A stretch of DNA of 64,000 nucleotides from Streptomyces sp. NRRL F-2664 (GCF_000719345.1 NZ_JOFX01000044.1:1-64000), one strand, 5' to 3'; shown: positions 16,348 through 25,011, counted from the first letter of the stretch. The notes: generated by a model from the sequence alone, not told the origin. Numbers and translations: made by a program.

Positions 16348-17622
16348 ATGACGACCCGAATCCTCCCCGCGGTCGGCGACCCGGACGCCGCCCGCATCTT
16401 CTCCACCCTGCTGAGCCAGCTCCCGTCGGCGGAGCCCGCCGCCCCCGTCCCCGACTCGACCACCCTGCTGGACACCCTCGCCCGGCTCGCCGCCGACTCC
16501 CTCGACGAACTGCCCGAGGTGGTCCTCGTGCACGAGCGGATCGGCCCGGTGCCCGCGCTGGACCTCATCCGGGAAGTCGCCCTGCGCTTCCCGGCGGTGG
16601 GCGTCGTCCTGGTCTCCTCGGACGCCGGCCCGGCGCTCTTCTCCGCCGCCATGGACTCCGGCGCCCGCGGCCTCGTCGGCCTGCCCCTGTCCTACGAGGA
16701 ACTCGCCGCCCGTGTCCAGGCCGCCGCCCAGTGGGCCGTCGGCGTCCGCCGCCACCTGGGCAAGGGCGCCGCCGACGCCCTCACCGGACCGGGTGGCCGG
16801 GTGGTCACCGTCACCGGGGCCAAGGGCGGCGTCGGCACGACCTTCGCGGCCGTGCAGTTCGCACTCGCCGCGGCCGCCTCGGGCCGGCGTACCGCCCTGG
16901 TCGACATGGACCTCCAGGCCGGCGACGTGGGCTCGTACCTCGACGTGCAGTTCCGGCGCTCCATCGCCGACCTCGCCGGGATCCAGGACATCTCCCCGCG
17001 CGTCCTGCAGGACGCCGTCTACGAGGATCGCACCGGCCTCGCGCTGCTGCTGGCCCCGGCCGACGGCGAACGCGGCGAGGAGGTCGACGACCGGGCCGCC
17101 CGCCACATCGTCGGCGCCCTGCGCAGCCGCTACGAACTGGTCGTCGTCGACTGCGGCACCCAGGTGACCGGCGCCAACGCCGCGGCGGTGGAGATGGCGG
17201 ACGTCGCGGTCCTGGTCACCACCCCCGACGTGATCGCCGTACGGGCCGCCAAGCGCATGGTCCGGCTGTGGGAGCGGCTGCAGGTCCGCAAGGCGGAGGA
17301 CACCTCGGTGGTCGTCAACCGCTGGAGCAAGCACACCGAGATCCAGCCCGCCCTCATCGAGAAGATCACCAAGACCCGGGCCGCGCGCACCCCCGTGCCG
17401 GCCGCCTTCAAGGAACTCCAGGCCGTGGTCGACGCGGGCCGCGTCCAGGACCTCGACAACCGCTCCACGGTCAAACAGGCCCTGTGGGCCGTCGCCGGCG
17501 AACTCGGCCTCCTGGCCGCCGCCGACCCGGGCACCCCGCCTGCTGCCGGCCCGCCGGGCGGCGCCCTGACCCTGCGCGCGGCGGGCACGGTCTCCCGCCT
17601 GCGCCGCGGCCGGGAGGGCTGA
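16348..17622 (+). CDS. cpaE: Pilus localisation ATPase CpaE/TadZ (ParA/MinD superfamily)
   Basis: 424 residues. The N-terminal ~135 residues are receiver-like in fold (VVLVSSDAGPALFSAAMDSGARGLVGLPLSYEEL) but lack an obvious phospho-acceptor Asp. The ParA-type ATPase follows: deviant Walker A AKGGVGTT (about 158-165), Walker A' TALVDMDLQAGD, and a later LVVVDCGTQVTG. TadZ proteins mark the pole or site where the pilus assembles. It starts 7 bases after cpaB. The final ~40 residues are Ala/Pro/Gly-rich. Confidence 0.92.
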   Translation: MTTRILPAVGDPDAARIFSTLLSQLPSAEPAAPVPDSTTLLDTLARLAADSLDELPEVVLVHERIGPVPALDLIREVALRFPAVGVVLVSSDAGPALFSAAMDSGARGLVGLPLSYEELAARVQAAAQWAVGVRRHLGKGAADALTGPGGRVVTVTGAKGGVGTTFAAVQFALAAAASGRRTALVDMDLQAGDVGSYLDVQFRRSIADLAGIQDISPRVLQDAVYEDRTGLALLLAPADGERGEEVDDRAARHIVGALRSRYELVVVDCGTQVTGANAAAVEMADVAVLVTTPDVIAVRAAKRMVRLWERLQVRKAEDTSVVVNRWSKHTEIQPALIEKITKTRAARTPVPAAFKELQAVVDAGRVQDLDNRSTVKQALWAVAGELGLLAAADPGTPPAAGPPGGALTLRAAGTVSRLRRGREG

Positions 17623-17625
17623 CGG

Positions 17626-17994
17626 ATGCCCGCGGGGAGAAGCACCCGGGGCGACCGGGGCCAGGTGGCGATCGAGTTCGTCGGCACGGTGCCGCTGATC
17701 CTGCTCCTGGTGGCGGCGGTGTGGGAGTGCGTCCTGATCGGCTACGCCTTCTCCCTGGCGGGCAACGCGGCGGACGAGGCGGCGCGGGCGGGGGCGGTGC
17801 ACGGGGGTGCGGCGTGCGCAGCGGCGGCGCGTGAGCACATCGGGGAGGCGTGGAACCTCCAGGTGGACTGTGACGAGGCCGGGGACATCTACCAGGCCAA
17901 GGTCCGCCTCTCCATCCCGGTTCTCCACCCCGCGCTCAACTTCGGCGGGATCGACGGCACGGGCGGCGCGGCACTGGAGAAGGAGGCCGAGTGA
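17626..17994 (+). CDS. tadE: TadE-like pseudopilin (first copy)
   Basis: 122 residues. The N-terminus RSTRGDRG|QVAIEFVG followed by a hydrophobic stretch (TVPLILLLVAAVWECVLIG) is a prepilin-like signal with Glu at +5 after the predicted cut. The remainder is a small extracytoplasmic domain with two Cys (GGAACAAAA, LQVDCDEAG). Such pseudopilins are processed by the TadV peptidase and prime or cap the Flp fibre. It lies 3 bases after cpaE and 1 base before the second copy. Confidence 0.9.
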   Translation: MPAGRSTRGDRGQVAIEFVGTVPLILLLVAAVWECVLIGYAFSLAGNAADEAARAGAVHGGAACAAAAREHIGEAWNLQVDCDEAGDIYQAKVRLSIPVLHPALNFGGIDGTGGAALEKEAE

Positions 17995-17995
17995 C

Positions 17996-18364
17996 ATGAG
18001 GCGGCGCATCCGGTCCGACCGCGGCCAAGTGGCCCTCGAATACATCGGCTTCATTCCGATCCTGCTGTTCGTGGCACTGTGCGCGATTCAGCTGGGCTGG
18101 GTGGCGTACGTCCACGAGCAGGCCGACACGGCCGCCCGCACGGCGGCGCGCGTGGAGGCCCAGCACCGGGGCAGGGGAGAGGCCGCCGGGGTCGCGGCCG
18201 TCAGGCAGGGGATCGGTGCCGAGGTCAGGGTCAGCAGGACGGCCGACGCCGTCACGGCCGTGGCCACCATCGAGATCGCATCGATCATCCCCGGACTGGA
18301 CCCCGCACCGGCCAGGGCCACAGCCGTCATGCCCAACGACGATCCCGAGGTGACCGGACCATGA
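17996..18364 (+). CDS. TadE/TadF-like pseudopilin (second copy)
   Basis: 122 residues. It starts MRRRIRSDRG|QVALEYIG and continues into GFIPILLFVALCAIQLGWVAYV, the same cleavage-site and helix layout as the preceding gene. The ectodomain is Ala/Arg-rich early (ADTAARTAARVEAQ) with no Cys pair. Its stop overlaps the start of the ATPase gene by 4 bases (ATGA). It is probably the TadF partner of the first copy. Confidence 0.9.
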   Translation: MRRRIRSDRGQVALEYIGFIPILLFVALCAIQLGWVAYVHEQADTAARTAARVEAQHRGRGEAAGVAAVRQGIGAEVRVSRTADAVTAVATIEIASIIPGLDPAPARATAVMPNDDPEVTGP

Positions 18365-19710
18365 GCCTGCGTTCCCGGGTCAGTACCCCCGACGACCGCC
18401 ACAACCCCCGCGAGGACGGCCGGCTGGTCTCCTCCTACCGCGCCAAACTGCTGGAGGAGATCGACCTCGCCGAGATGTCCGCGCTTGCACCCGCAGAGCG
18501 CCGGGCCCGCCTCGAACGCGTCCTCGGGCACATCATCAGCCGCGAGGGGCCCGTCCTCTCCACCGCCGAGCGCGCGCAGCTCATCCGGCGCGTCGTCGAC
18601 GAGGCACTCGGCCTCGGCGTGCTCGAACCGCTCCTCGAAGACGCCTCCATCTCCGAGATCATGGTCAACGGCCCCGACCAGATCTTCGTCGAGCGGGCCG
18701 GCCGCGTCGAGCAGCTCCCCCTCCGCTTCGCCTCGCACGAGCAGCTCATGCAGACCATCGAGCGCATCGTCTCGACCGTCAACCGCCGCGTCGACGAAGC
18801 CAACCCGATGGTCGACGCCCGCCTGCCGAGCGGCGAGCGCGTGAACGTCATCATCCCGCCGCTCTCCCTGACCGGAGCCACCCTCACCATCCGCCGCTTC
18901 CCGCGCGCCTTCACCCTGCACGAGATGATCGCCCTGGGTTCCCTCGACGAGCAGATGCTCCTGCTGCTGTCGGGCCTGGTCCAGGCGAAGATGAACCTGA
19001 TCGTCTCCGGCGCCACCGGCACCGGCAAGACCACCCTCCTCAACGCCCTCTCCGGCCTCATCCCGGAGGGCGAGCGCATCATCACCATCGAGGACTCCGC
19101 CGAGCTCCAGCTCCAGCAGGCCCACGTCATCCGACTGGAGTCCCGCCCGGCGAACGTGGAGGGCAAGGGGCAGATCACCATCCGCGACCTCGTACGCAAC
19201 TCCCTGCGCATGCGCCCCGACCGCATCATCGTCGGCGAGGTCCGAGGCGGCGAGACCCTCGACATGCTCCAGGCCATGTCCACCGGTCACGACGGCTCAC
19301 TGGCCACCGTGCACGCCAACAGCTCCTCCGACGCCCTGACGCGCCTGCAGACCCTGGCCTCCATGTCGGAGGTCGAGATCCCCTTCGAAGCCCTCCAGGA
19401 CCAGATCAACAGCGCCGTCAACGTCATCGTCCAGCTGACCCGCTTCGGCGACGGCTCGCGCCGCATCACGGAGATCTCCATCCTTGAGTCGCACGGCCGC
19501 GAACCGTTCCGGATCACCACCGTCTGCCGGTTCGTCGCCCAGCCCATCGGCCCCGACGGCCGGGTCCACGGCTTCTTCGAGTACTACCCGCTGCCCCGCC
19601 GCATCGCCGAACGCCTGTACATGAACAACCAGCCCATCCCGCAGGCCTTCGGCGTCGCGCTGCCGGACGACCCCCTCACCACACCGCACATCACACGGAC
19701 CGCCCTGTGA
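18361..19710 (+). CDS. cpaF: Tad secretion ATPase CpaF/TadA
   Basis: 449 residues, typical for TadA. This hexameric GSPII/T4P ATPase powers pilus extrusion from the cytoplasmic face. An N-terminal domain (to about 175; LLEDASISEIMVNGPDQIFVERAG) precedes the RecA-like domain. Walker A is GATGTGKTT (about 217-225), the Asp box is ITIEDSAELQL, and the His/Walker B region is RPDRIIVGEVRGGE followed by STGHDGSLATVHANS. The ATG overlaps the previous stop and the stop overlaps the tadB start, so translation is coupled on both sides. Confidence 0.96.
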   Translation: MSLRSRVSTPDDRHNPREDGRLVSSYRAKLLEEIDLAEMSALAPAERRARLERVLGHIISREGPVLSTAERAQLIRRVVDEALGLGVLEPLLEDASISEIMVNGPDQIFVERAGRVEQLPLRFASHEQLMQTIERIVSTVNRRVDEANPMVDARLPSGERVNVIIPPLSLTGATLTIRRFPRAFTLHEMIALGSLDEQMLLLLSGLVQAKMNLIVSGATGTGKTTLLNALSGLIPEGERIITIEDSAELQLQQAHVIRLESRPANVEGKGQITIRDLVRNSLRMRPDRIIVGEVRGGETLDMLQAMSTGHDGSLATVHANSSSDALTRLQTLASMSEVEIPFEALQDQINSAVNVIVQLTRFGDGSRRITEISILESHGREPFRITTVCRFVAQPIGPDGRVHGFFEYYPLPRRIAERLYMNNQPIPQAFGVALPDDPLTTPHITRTAL

Positions 19711-20645
19711 ACCCACTGATCCTCCTCACCCTCGGCATCACCCTGCTGGCCTGCGTCCTCGCCGTGGTCGGCCTCCAGGCGTACGCGGCCGGCCGTGCCC
19801 AGCACGCCGCCCTCGTCGAGCGCCTCTCGGCGAGCGGGGCACCCGAGCCGCTGGGCCGGCCCCGCCGTTTCCGGAAGATCGACCGCAGGCTGCGGAGGAC
19901 GACGTTCGGCCGGCGGATCGAGCAGAAGCTGGCGACCACCGGCCTGGACCTCACGCCGGGCGAGTTCTTCGTCTACATGCTCGGTTCCGTCGCGGGCGTA
20001 TGGCTGATCGCCTCGTCCCTCCTCGCGCCGTTCTTCGGGCCGGTGGCCGGACTGGTCGGCGTCTGGGCGGCTAACGCGTTCCTGAACTGGCAGCGTGCTC
20101 GCCGTACGGAGCGCTTCATCAACCAGCTCCCCGACCTGGCCCGCATCCTCGCCAATGCCACCCAGGCCGGGCTGGCCCTGCGTACCGCCATCGGGATCGC
20201 CGCGGAGGAGTTGGAGGCGCCGGCGGGCGAGGAACTGGCCCGGGTCGCCGACCGCCTCGCCGTCGGCCACTCGATCGAGGAGTCCCTCGGGGAGCTCACC
20301 GAACGGCTCCCCTCACGCGAACTCGTCGTCCTGGTCTCCACCCTCGTCCTGTCCGCCCGCGCGGGCGGCGCGATCGTGGACAGCCTGCGCAACCTGACGG
20401 TGACGCTGGAACAGCGCAAGGAGACCCGCCGCGAGATCCGCACCCAGCTGTCCCAGGTCACGGTGACGGCCTACCTGGTGCCCGCCATCGGACTCGGCTC
20501 GCTCCTCCTCGTCGACATGATGATGCCGGGCGCACTGGACCGGATGACGGGCGCGTTCCTCGGGCAGACGGCCGTCCTCGTCGCCCTCGGCCTCTTCGCG
20601 CTGGGCTTCGTCCTCATCCGCCGCCTGTCGAAGATCGACGTGTGA
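19707..20645 (+). CDS. tadB: Tad inner-membrane platform protein TadB
   Basis: 312 residues, GTG start overlapping the cpaF stop. An N-terminal membrane helix (about 3-25) is followed by a basic cytoplasmic stretch (GRPRRFRKIDRRLRRTTFGRR), two central helices, and a GSPF domain (about 155-285; FINQLPDLARILANATQAGLALRTAI, then ELVVLVSTLVLSARAGGAI) with a last pair of helices. It forms the membrane platform with TadC through which the ATPase drives pilin. Confidence 0.93.
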   Translation: MNPLILLTLGITLLACVLAVVGLQAYAAGRAQHAALVERLSASGAPEPLGRPRRFRKIDRRLRRTTFGRRIEQKLATTGLDLTPGEFFVYMLGSVAGVWLIASSLLAPFFGPVAGLVGVWAANAFLNWQRARRTERFINQLPDLARILANATQAGLALRTAIGIAAEELEAPAGEELARVADRLAVGHSIEESLGELTERLPSRELVVLVSTLVLSARAGGAIVDSLRNLTVTLEQRKETRREIRTQLSQVTVTAYLVPAIGLGSLLLVDMMMPGALDRMTGAFLGQTAVLVALGLFALGFVLIRRLSKIDV

Positions 20646-20661
20646 GGGGGCGGACGGGACG

Positions 20662-21555
20662 ATGACCGCACTTCTCCTCGCCTGCGCCGTAGGACTCTCG
20701 GTGTTCGGCGCCTTCCACGGCATCCGCCTCTACCGGGCGGACGTGAAGCTCCCCACCGATCTCGCCCTGGCCCTGGAGGTGGGAGCGACCCGTACGACGG
20801 CGGTCGGCTCACTGGTCGACCGCGTCGGCATCCGCTGGGCGCCGCTGGTCCTGCGGGCGATGGGCACGACCCGGGTGGCCCGCAAACGCCGTCAGATCGA
20901 CATGGCCGGCAACCCGGCCGGCCTCACGATCGACCGGTACGCGGCCCGGCGCGCGGTGTACGGGGCACTGGGCGCCGCGGGAGCCCTCGCCATGCTGGTC
21001 AACGGCCGGCTGGTGGCCGCCCTACTGATGGTGGCGTTCGGCCTGTTCTGGATCGAGGTGGGCCTGTGGTCGGCCATCCGGGTCCGCCGCGACCACATCG
21101 AACGGACCCTGCCGGACTTCCTGGACGTCCTCGCCGTGGTGGTCAGCGCCGGGCTGGGCTTCCGGCAGGCGCTGGACCGGGTGGCGGGCAAGTACGAGGG
21201 GCCGTGGGCGGACGAGATCCGCATCACGCTCCAGCAGATGGACATGGGCGTCAGCCGCCGCCAGGCCTTCGACGAGCTGCGGCGGCGCAACGACAGCGAA
21301 CAGGTCGCGCAGTTCGTCACCGCCCTCCAGCAGGGCGAGGAACTCGGGTCGCCGATCGTCGACACGCTGATCGCCATCGCGGAGGACATGCGCCGGACGG
21401 ACGCCCAGAACGCCCGCCGGCGGGCGGCGCGCGCCGTGCCGAAGGCCACCTTCGCCGTCACGATGTTCATGCTGCCCGGCACGCTGATCCTCCTCGTGTG
21501 CGGCTTCGTCTACGGCGCGAACGTCGACTTCGGCGCGCTGTTCGGAGGTGGCTGA
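20662..21555 (+). CDS. tadC: Tad inner-membrane platform protein TadC
   Basis: 297 residues. Same plan as TadB: an N-terminal helix, a basic loop with ARKRRQIDMAGNP, two central helices (VYGALGAAGALAMLV, LLMVAFGLFWIEVGLW) and a GSPF domain (LPDFLDVLAVVVSAGLGFRQAL ... FVTALQQGEELGSPIVDTL) ending in a C-terminal helix MLPGTLILLVCGFVYGA. It partners TadB. It starts 16 bases after tadB and ends 3 bases before the response-regulator gene. Confidence 0.93.
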   Translation: MTALLLACAVGLSVFGAFHGIRLYRADVKLPTDLALALEVGATRTTAVGSLVDRVGIRWAPLVLRAMGTTRVARKRRQIDMAGNPAGLTIDRYAARRAVYGALGAAGALAMLVNGRLVAALLMVAFGLFWIEVGLWSAIRVRRDHIERTLPDFLDVLAVVVSAGLGFRQALDRVAGKYEGPWADEIRITLQQMDMGVSRRQAFDELRRRNDSEQVAQFVTALQQGEELGSPIVDTLIAIAEDMRRTDAQNARRRAARAVPKATFAVTMFMLPGTLILLVCGFVYGANVDFGALFGGG

Positions 21556-21558
21556 GCC

Positions 21559-22245
21559 ATGGCACGGCTCAGCGTGCTCATCGCCGACGGGAACCCGGTC
21601 ATCAGGGCGGGACTCGCGGCCATCCTGGGGGCGGCGGGGGGCATCGAGGTGACCGCCCAGGCCGCGGACGGCCGCGAGGCACTGAGCCTGACCCGCAGGC
21701 ATGCGCCGGACGTGGTCCTGCTGGACGTCCGGATGCCGGGGGTGGACGGGATCTCCGCCCTGCCGCACCTCGTGCAGCTGGCGCCCGTACTGATGCTGAC
21801 GTACAGCAGGGAAGCCGACATCGTGCGCGAGGCACTGCTGCTGGGCGCCGGCGGCTATCTGGTGCACGGCGAGTTCACGGCCGACGAGCTGGTCAGGGCT
21901 GTCCACGACGCGCCCCTGGGCCGACCCCACTTCACCCCGACGGCGGCGAGCGCCCTGCTGACGGAACTCAGGGCCTCTTCGCATCCGCAACGAGATGTGG
22001 GACAGTCGTCTGAGCGGATGCACAACTCTGTTGTCTTCGGGCTGAGTTCCCGGGAGGTAGAGATCATGGATCTGATCGCGTCCGGGATGAGCAACCAGCA
22101 GATCGCCGCCGCCTGCTTCATCAGCGAGAAGACCGTCAAGAACCACATCAACCGCATCTTCGCGAAGCTCCGGAGCGCCACGCGCAGCGAGGCGATAGCC
22201 CGCTGGCTGGGAACCGCCCGTCCAGGAGTGACCGGTCATGGGTAG
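21559..22245 (+). CDS. Orphan NarL/LuxR-type response regulator in the Tad operon
   Basis: 228 residues. The receiver (about 1-120) has the phospho-acceptor D56 (VVLLDVRMPGVDG), but the usual second acidic residue beside D10 is Gly (LIADGNP) and the expected Lys near the end is His (GAGGYLVHGE), so the phosphorylation pocket looks degenerate. A C-terminal LuxR helix-turn-helix (about 160-222; LSSREVEIMDLIASGMSNQQIAA, VKNHINRIFAKL) binds DNA. No histidine kinase gene is nearby. Cotranscription with tadC suggests it controls the pilus genes, possibly the flp promoter in the 110-base gap that follows. Confidence 0.9.
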   Translation: MARLSVLIADGNPVIRAGLAAILGAAGGIEVTAQAADGREALSLTRRHAPDVVLLDVRMPGVDGISALPHLVQLAPVLMLTYSREADIVREALLLGAGGYLVHGEFTADELVRAVHDAPLGRPHFTPTAASALLTELRASSHPQRDVGQSSERMHNSVVFGLSSREVEIMDLIASGMSNQQIAAACFISEKTVKNHINRIFAKLRSATRSEAIARWLGTARPGVTGHG

Positions 22246-22355
22246 ACGGAGTGCGCAGTGGGTCCGTAATTGGGCCCCGGGACCCTTGGTAACGACTGGT
22301 GACCGGCCGTACCGTCCGCAGATCGACACCGGTACCGGCCCGGGAGGGAACCCCC

Positions 22356-22601
22356 ATGTCACAGAACACGCTGCTGAAGGCCGCCGTGGAGGCGCGGATC
22401 AGGGTGAACGGGTGGACGGACACGGCCGTGACGAGGCTCCGCAAGCGCCACGCCCAACGGGACCGCGGCCAGACGGCCTTCGAGTACCTCGGCATCATCC
22501 TGGTGGTGATCGTGATCGTCGGAGCCATCGTGGGCTCGGGCGTGGGCTCGGAGATCACCAAGCGGATCAAGCAAGCGGTGACGGACATCAAAGCCGGCTG
22601 A
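22356..22601 (+). CDS. flp: Flp-type major pilin
   Basis: 81 residues from the ATG at 22356 (GGGAGGG 8 bases upstream). A long basic leader of 38 residues ends RHAQRDRG|QTAFEYLG, giving Glu at +5 after the predicted cut, then a single hydrophobic helix IILVVIVIVGAIVGSGVGS and a short polar tail. The mature protein would be about 43 residues, the size of Flp pilins. The 110-base gap before it and its strong binding site suggest separate, high-level expression. Confidence 0.9.
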   Translation: MSQNTLLKAAVEARIRVNGWTDTAVTRLRKRHAQRDRGQTAFEYLGIILVVIVIVGAIVGSGVGSEITKRIKQAVTDIKAG

Positions 22602-23260
22602 TGACCGCGCGCGGCGCGTATGGGCGTGACCGGGGGCAGGCCTTTCCCCTTTACGTGGTCGTGGTGGCCGGACTGCTCTTCGCGGCGCTCGCCTTCTTCG
22701 CCGTGGGCCAGGCGTCGGTCAGGCGCAGCGATGCCCAAGGGGCCGCCGATGCGGCGGCTTTGGCCGCCGGGCGTGAAGCCCGGGACGAGGTGTTCTTCGG
22801 CCTCGACCTCCCGTCGGTGGACGCCGAGGTCTGGGAGAGGATCGTCGACGGGAAGTTCTTCAGGAACGGTGATGCCTGCGCAGCCGCAGAGGACTTCGCG
22901 GCAAAGAACGATGCGAAGGCCACCTGCACGGCGGCTCTCCCCCGTTTCACCGTGACGGTGGAGACGAATCAAGCCGTGGGGGATTCGGTCGTCCCCGGCA
23001 CCAACGGCATACACGCGACGGCAAAGGCCACGGCCGTGATCGAGCCCCGCTGCCGCCTGGGCGCCGTCACTCCGGGCCCCACCCCGACCCCCGCGGCCAC
23101 ACCGACCGCGCCGCCCGGCGGTGGTTCACCCTCCCCCGTGCCCAACGTTCCTACAGTGAACTTCACGTGTGGTGGGGAGACGATCAAACTCGATCCGCTG
23201 AAGCCGGGTTCGCTCAAGGCATTGACCAGAAAGCTGTTCAGCGTGCGACTCGTCGGCTGA
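22601..23260 (+). CDS. TadG-like pilus assembly protein (Flp-operon membrane protein)
   Basis: 219 residues; the ATG shares one base with the flp stop (TGATG). The N-terminus GRDRGQAFPLYVVVVAGLLFAALAFFAVGQ is a membrane helix of TadE/G type, but Leu replaces the Glu at +5, so processing may differ. The next segment DAQGAADAAALAAGREARDE is the TadG/Rv3660-like Ala-rich helix. The ectodomain has several Cys, and a Pro/Thr-rich stretch (about 155-185) precedes the tail. It probably links the pilus base to the wall. Confidence 0.87.
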   Translation: MTARGAYGRDRGQAFPLYVVVVAGLLFAALAFFAVGQASVRRSDAQGAADAAALAAGREARDEVFFGLDLPSVDAEVWERIVDGKFFRNGDACAAAEDFAAKNDAKATCTAALPRFTVTVETNQAVGDSVVPGTNGIHATAKATAVIEPRCRLGAVTPGPTPTPAATPTAPPGGGSPSPVPNVPTVNFTCGGETIKLDPLKPGSLKALTRKLFSVRLVG

Positions 23261-23291
23261 CAGGGTCCGAGAGACAAGGAAGCGTTCATAG

Positions 23292-23882
23292 ATGAGCATT
23301 CGGCGCATGGTGAGGGTCCGTGCGGGGATGGCCGTCGCGGGTGCGGCGGTCATGGTCGTCACGTTGGCCGGGTGCGGTGGTGACAGCGACGGCAAGTCGG
23401 CCGAGCCGCAGAAGTCCGCGACCGCGCAGTCCGGGGGAACGGCGTCCCAGAAGGCGGCACCGAGCACCAGTCAGGGCTCGGAGCCGGCCGCAGTCATCGC
23501 CACGCTGAACGGGCAGGCGGGCATGGCGTTGGAGATCAACTCGGTGCAGCGGGATCCGGGTGGCTTCCTCACCGTCTCCGGCCAGCTCAAGAACACCGGC
23601 AGTCAGTCGTACAAGGACACCGTTGCCTGGCGCGGCATCGAACTCAAGGGGACCGGGGAGTCCGTCGCTGGTGCGACGCTCGTGGACAAGGCGGGGAAGA
23701 AGCGCTACTACGTGCTTCGGGACACGGAGTCCAGGTGTCTGTGCACGACGGGCGTCTCCAGCGTCGACGCCGGCCAGGTAATCCCGTTCTTCGCCCAGTT
23801 CCCAGCACCGCCGAGCTCAACCAGTGAGGTGGAATTCAGCCTCCCGACCTTTGCCACGGCCACCGTCAAAATCTCTGGGTGA
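23292..23882 (+). CDS. Lipoprotein of unknown function in the Tad operon
   Basis: 196 residues. A lipobox LAGC with lipidated C28 follows a hydrophobic stretch (MAVAGAAVMVVTLAGC). A Ser/Lys/Gln/Ala-rich linker (about 30-70) leads to a beta-rich domain (about 75-196) with GGFLTVSGQLKNTGSQSYKD, which resembles an Ig-like extracellular fold, and a conserved-looking RCLCTTG Cys pair. It lies 31 bases after the TadG-like gene and 3 bases before the OmpA-domain gene, so these two are translated together. Confidence 0.85.
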   Translation: MSIRRMVRVRAGMAVAGAAVMVVTLAGCGGDSDGKSAEPQKSATAQSGGTASQKAAPSTSQGSEPAAVIATLNGQAGMALEINSVQRDPGGFLTVSGQLKNTGSQSYKDTVAWRGIELKGTGESVAGATLVDKAGKKRYYVLRDTESRCLCTTGVSSVDAGQVIPFFAQFPAPPSSTSEVEFSLPTFATATVKISG

Positions 23883-23885
23883 CCC

Positions 23886-24524
23886 ATGACCACACGCCAC
23901 CGTGCCGTAGCCGCCACCGCAGTCACCGCACTCGTCATCGCCGGAGGGCACCTCGTCGGGGCCACCGCCGCCCACGCCGATGACGTGAAGCCGTCCGTGC
24001 CGCCCGGCACGGAACCGTCCGCATCGGCCCCCGTGGCGATCGACTCCAACGCTCCGGGGTTGAAGATCCCGCAGGGCGGCACCCTCGCGCCGGTCAAGGT
24101 GCTGGACATCGCCGAGGTCGTCGAGGACCTCGGCGGGGAGCAGCGGCGGCAGGAGACCAACGAGACCGTGATGATGGCGCTGCAGTCCGAGGTGCTGTTC
24201 CCCGAGGACAGTGCCGTCTTCAACGCGCAGGCGGCCGCCCGGATCCAGGCCATCGGGAACGAGATCAACCAGTCCAAGGCGACCCGCATCCGGGTCTTCG
24301 GTTTCACCGACGACCAGGGCAGCTACGAGCACGGCAAGGAGCTGTCCAAGCAGCGGGCCGATGCCGTGCACAACGAGCTGGCGAAGACCGTGACGAATCC
24401 GAGCGTCGTCTTCGACGTCCGCGGCTACAGCGAGGACTACCCGATCGCGGACAACAGCACCGAGGAAGGCCGCAAGAAGAACCGCCGCGTGGAGATCACC
24501 TTCCCGCGCGGCGCCACCGGCTAG
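23886..24524 (+). CDS. Secreted OmpA-family (peptidoglycan-binding) protein
   Basis: 212 residues. A signal peptide (cleavage near AHA|DD, ~32) precedes a linker (35-75) and an OmpA C-terminal-like domain (about 90-208): LFPEDSAVFNAQAAARIQAIG, IRVFGFTDDQGSYEHGKELSKQRADAVHNEL, and GRKKNRRVEITF. The Asp and Arg that grip diaminopimelate in OmpA domains are in the FTDDQGS and RRVEI regions. In a Gram-positive it would anchor the pilus machine or its lipoprotein partner to peptidoglycan. Its stop directly abuts the stop of the opposing gene. Confidence 0.9.
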   Translation: MTTRHRAVAATAVTALVIAGGHLVGATAAHADDVKPSVPPGTEPSASAPVAIDSNAPGLKIPQGGTLAPVKVLDIAEVVEDLGGEQRRQETNETVMMALQSEVLFPEDSAVFNAQAAARIQAIGNEINQSKATRIRVFGFTDDQGSYEHGKELSKQRADAVHNELAKTVTNPSVVFDVRGYSEDYPIADNSTEEGRKKNRRVEITFPRGATG

Positions 24525-24881
24525 TCAGCCCGCCTGCGGGGCGGAAGGGGTGGTTCGCGGCCGCCGCCGGAGGCGGCCGCGGGAGGCCTCCACGATCGTG
24601 CCCAGGACGAGCGACTGCGCCAGTACGCACAGGACGAGCTCGGTGAGGAAGAGCCACGTCCCCGGCTGGCCGCCGGCCCCCGGCGCCGGCGGCCCGTGGA
24701 CCGTGGACACGAACAGGAACAGCGGGAACGCGAACAGTGCGGGCAGCACCCACACGAAGCCGGGGTCGGGGGCGAAGAGCGTGACGGCCGTCGCGATGGC
24801 CACCGCGATACCGACGAGCCCCAGGTAGATCACCGAAGCCGGGTTCGCGAAGGTCAGGCGGACGAGCGTGCGAGCGGTCAT
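24525..24881 (-). CDS. SCO4225-like small membrane protein
   Basis: 118 residues with three or four hydrophobic segments (ASVIYLGLVGIAVAIATAVTL, FVWVLPALFAFPLFLFVSTV, TWLFLTELVLCVLAQSLVLG) and a basic Arg/Pro tail. It resembles the actinobacterial SCO4225 family, which has no known function. The stop is immediately adjacent to the stop of the OmpA-domain gene on the other strand, with no terminator hairpin between them. Confidence 0.82.
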   Translation of the reverse strand: MTARTLVRLTFANPASVIYLGLVGIAVAIATAVTLFAPDPGFVWVLPALFAFPLFLFVSTVHGPPAPGAGGQPGTWLFLTELVLCVLAQSLVLGTIVEASRGRLRRRPRTTPSAPQAG

Positions 24882-25011
24882 CGGTTCTCCCCGGTGGTGT
24901 GTGGACCGCCTCCATGGTCGACAGGGGTCCGGGGCCCTGTCGTGAGTACGCGTACCCGGGCCGGCGCGGTCCGCCGGGTGCGCGTACTCGGAGCGGTGGC
25001 AGGGCGCCGCC

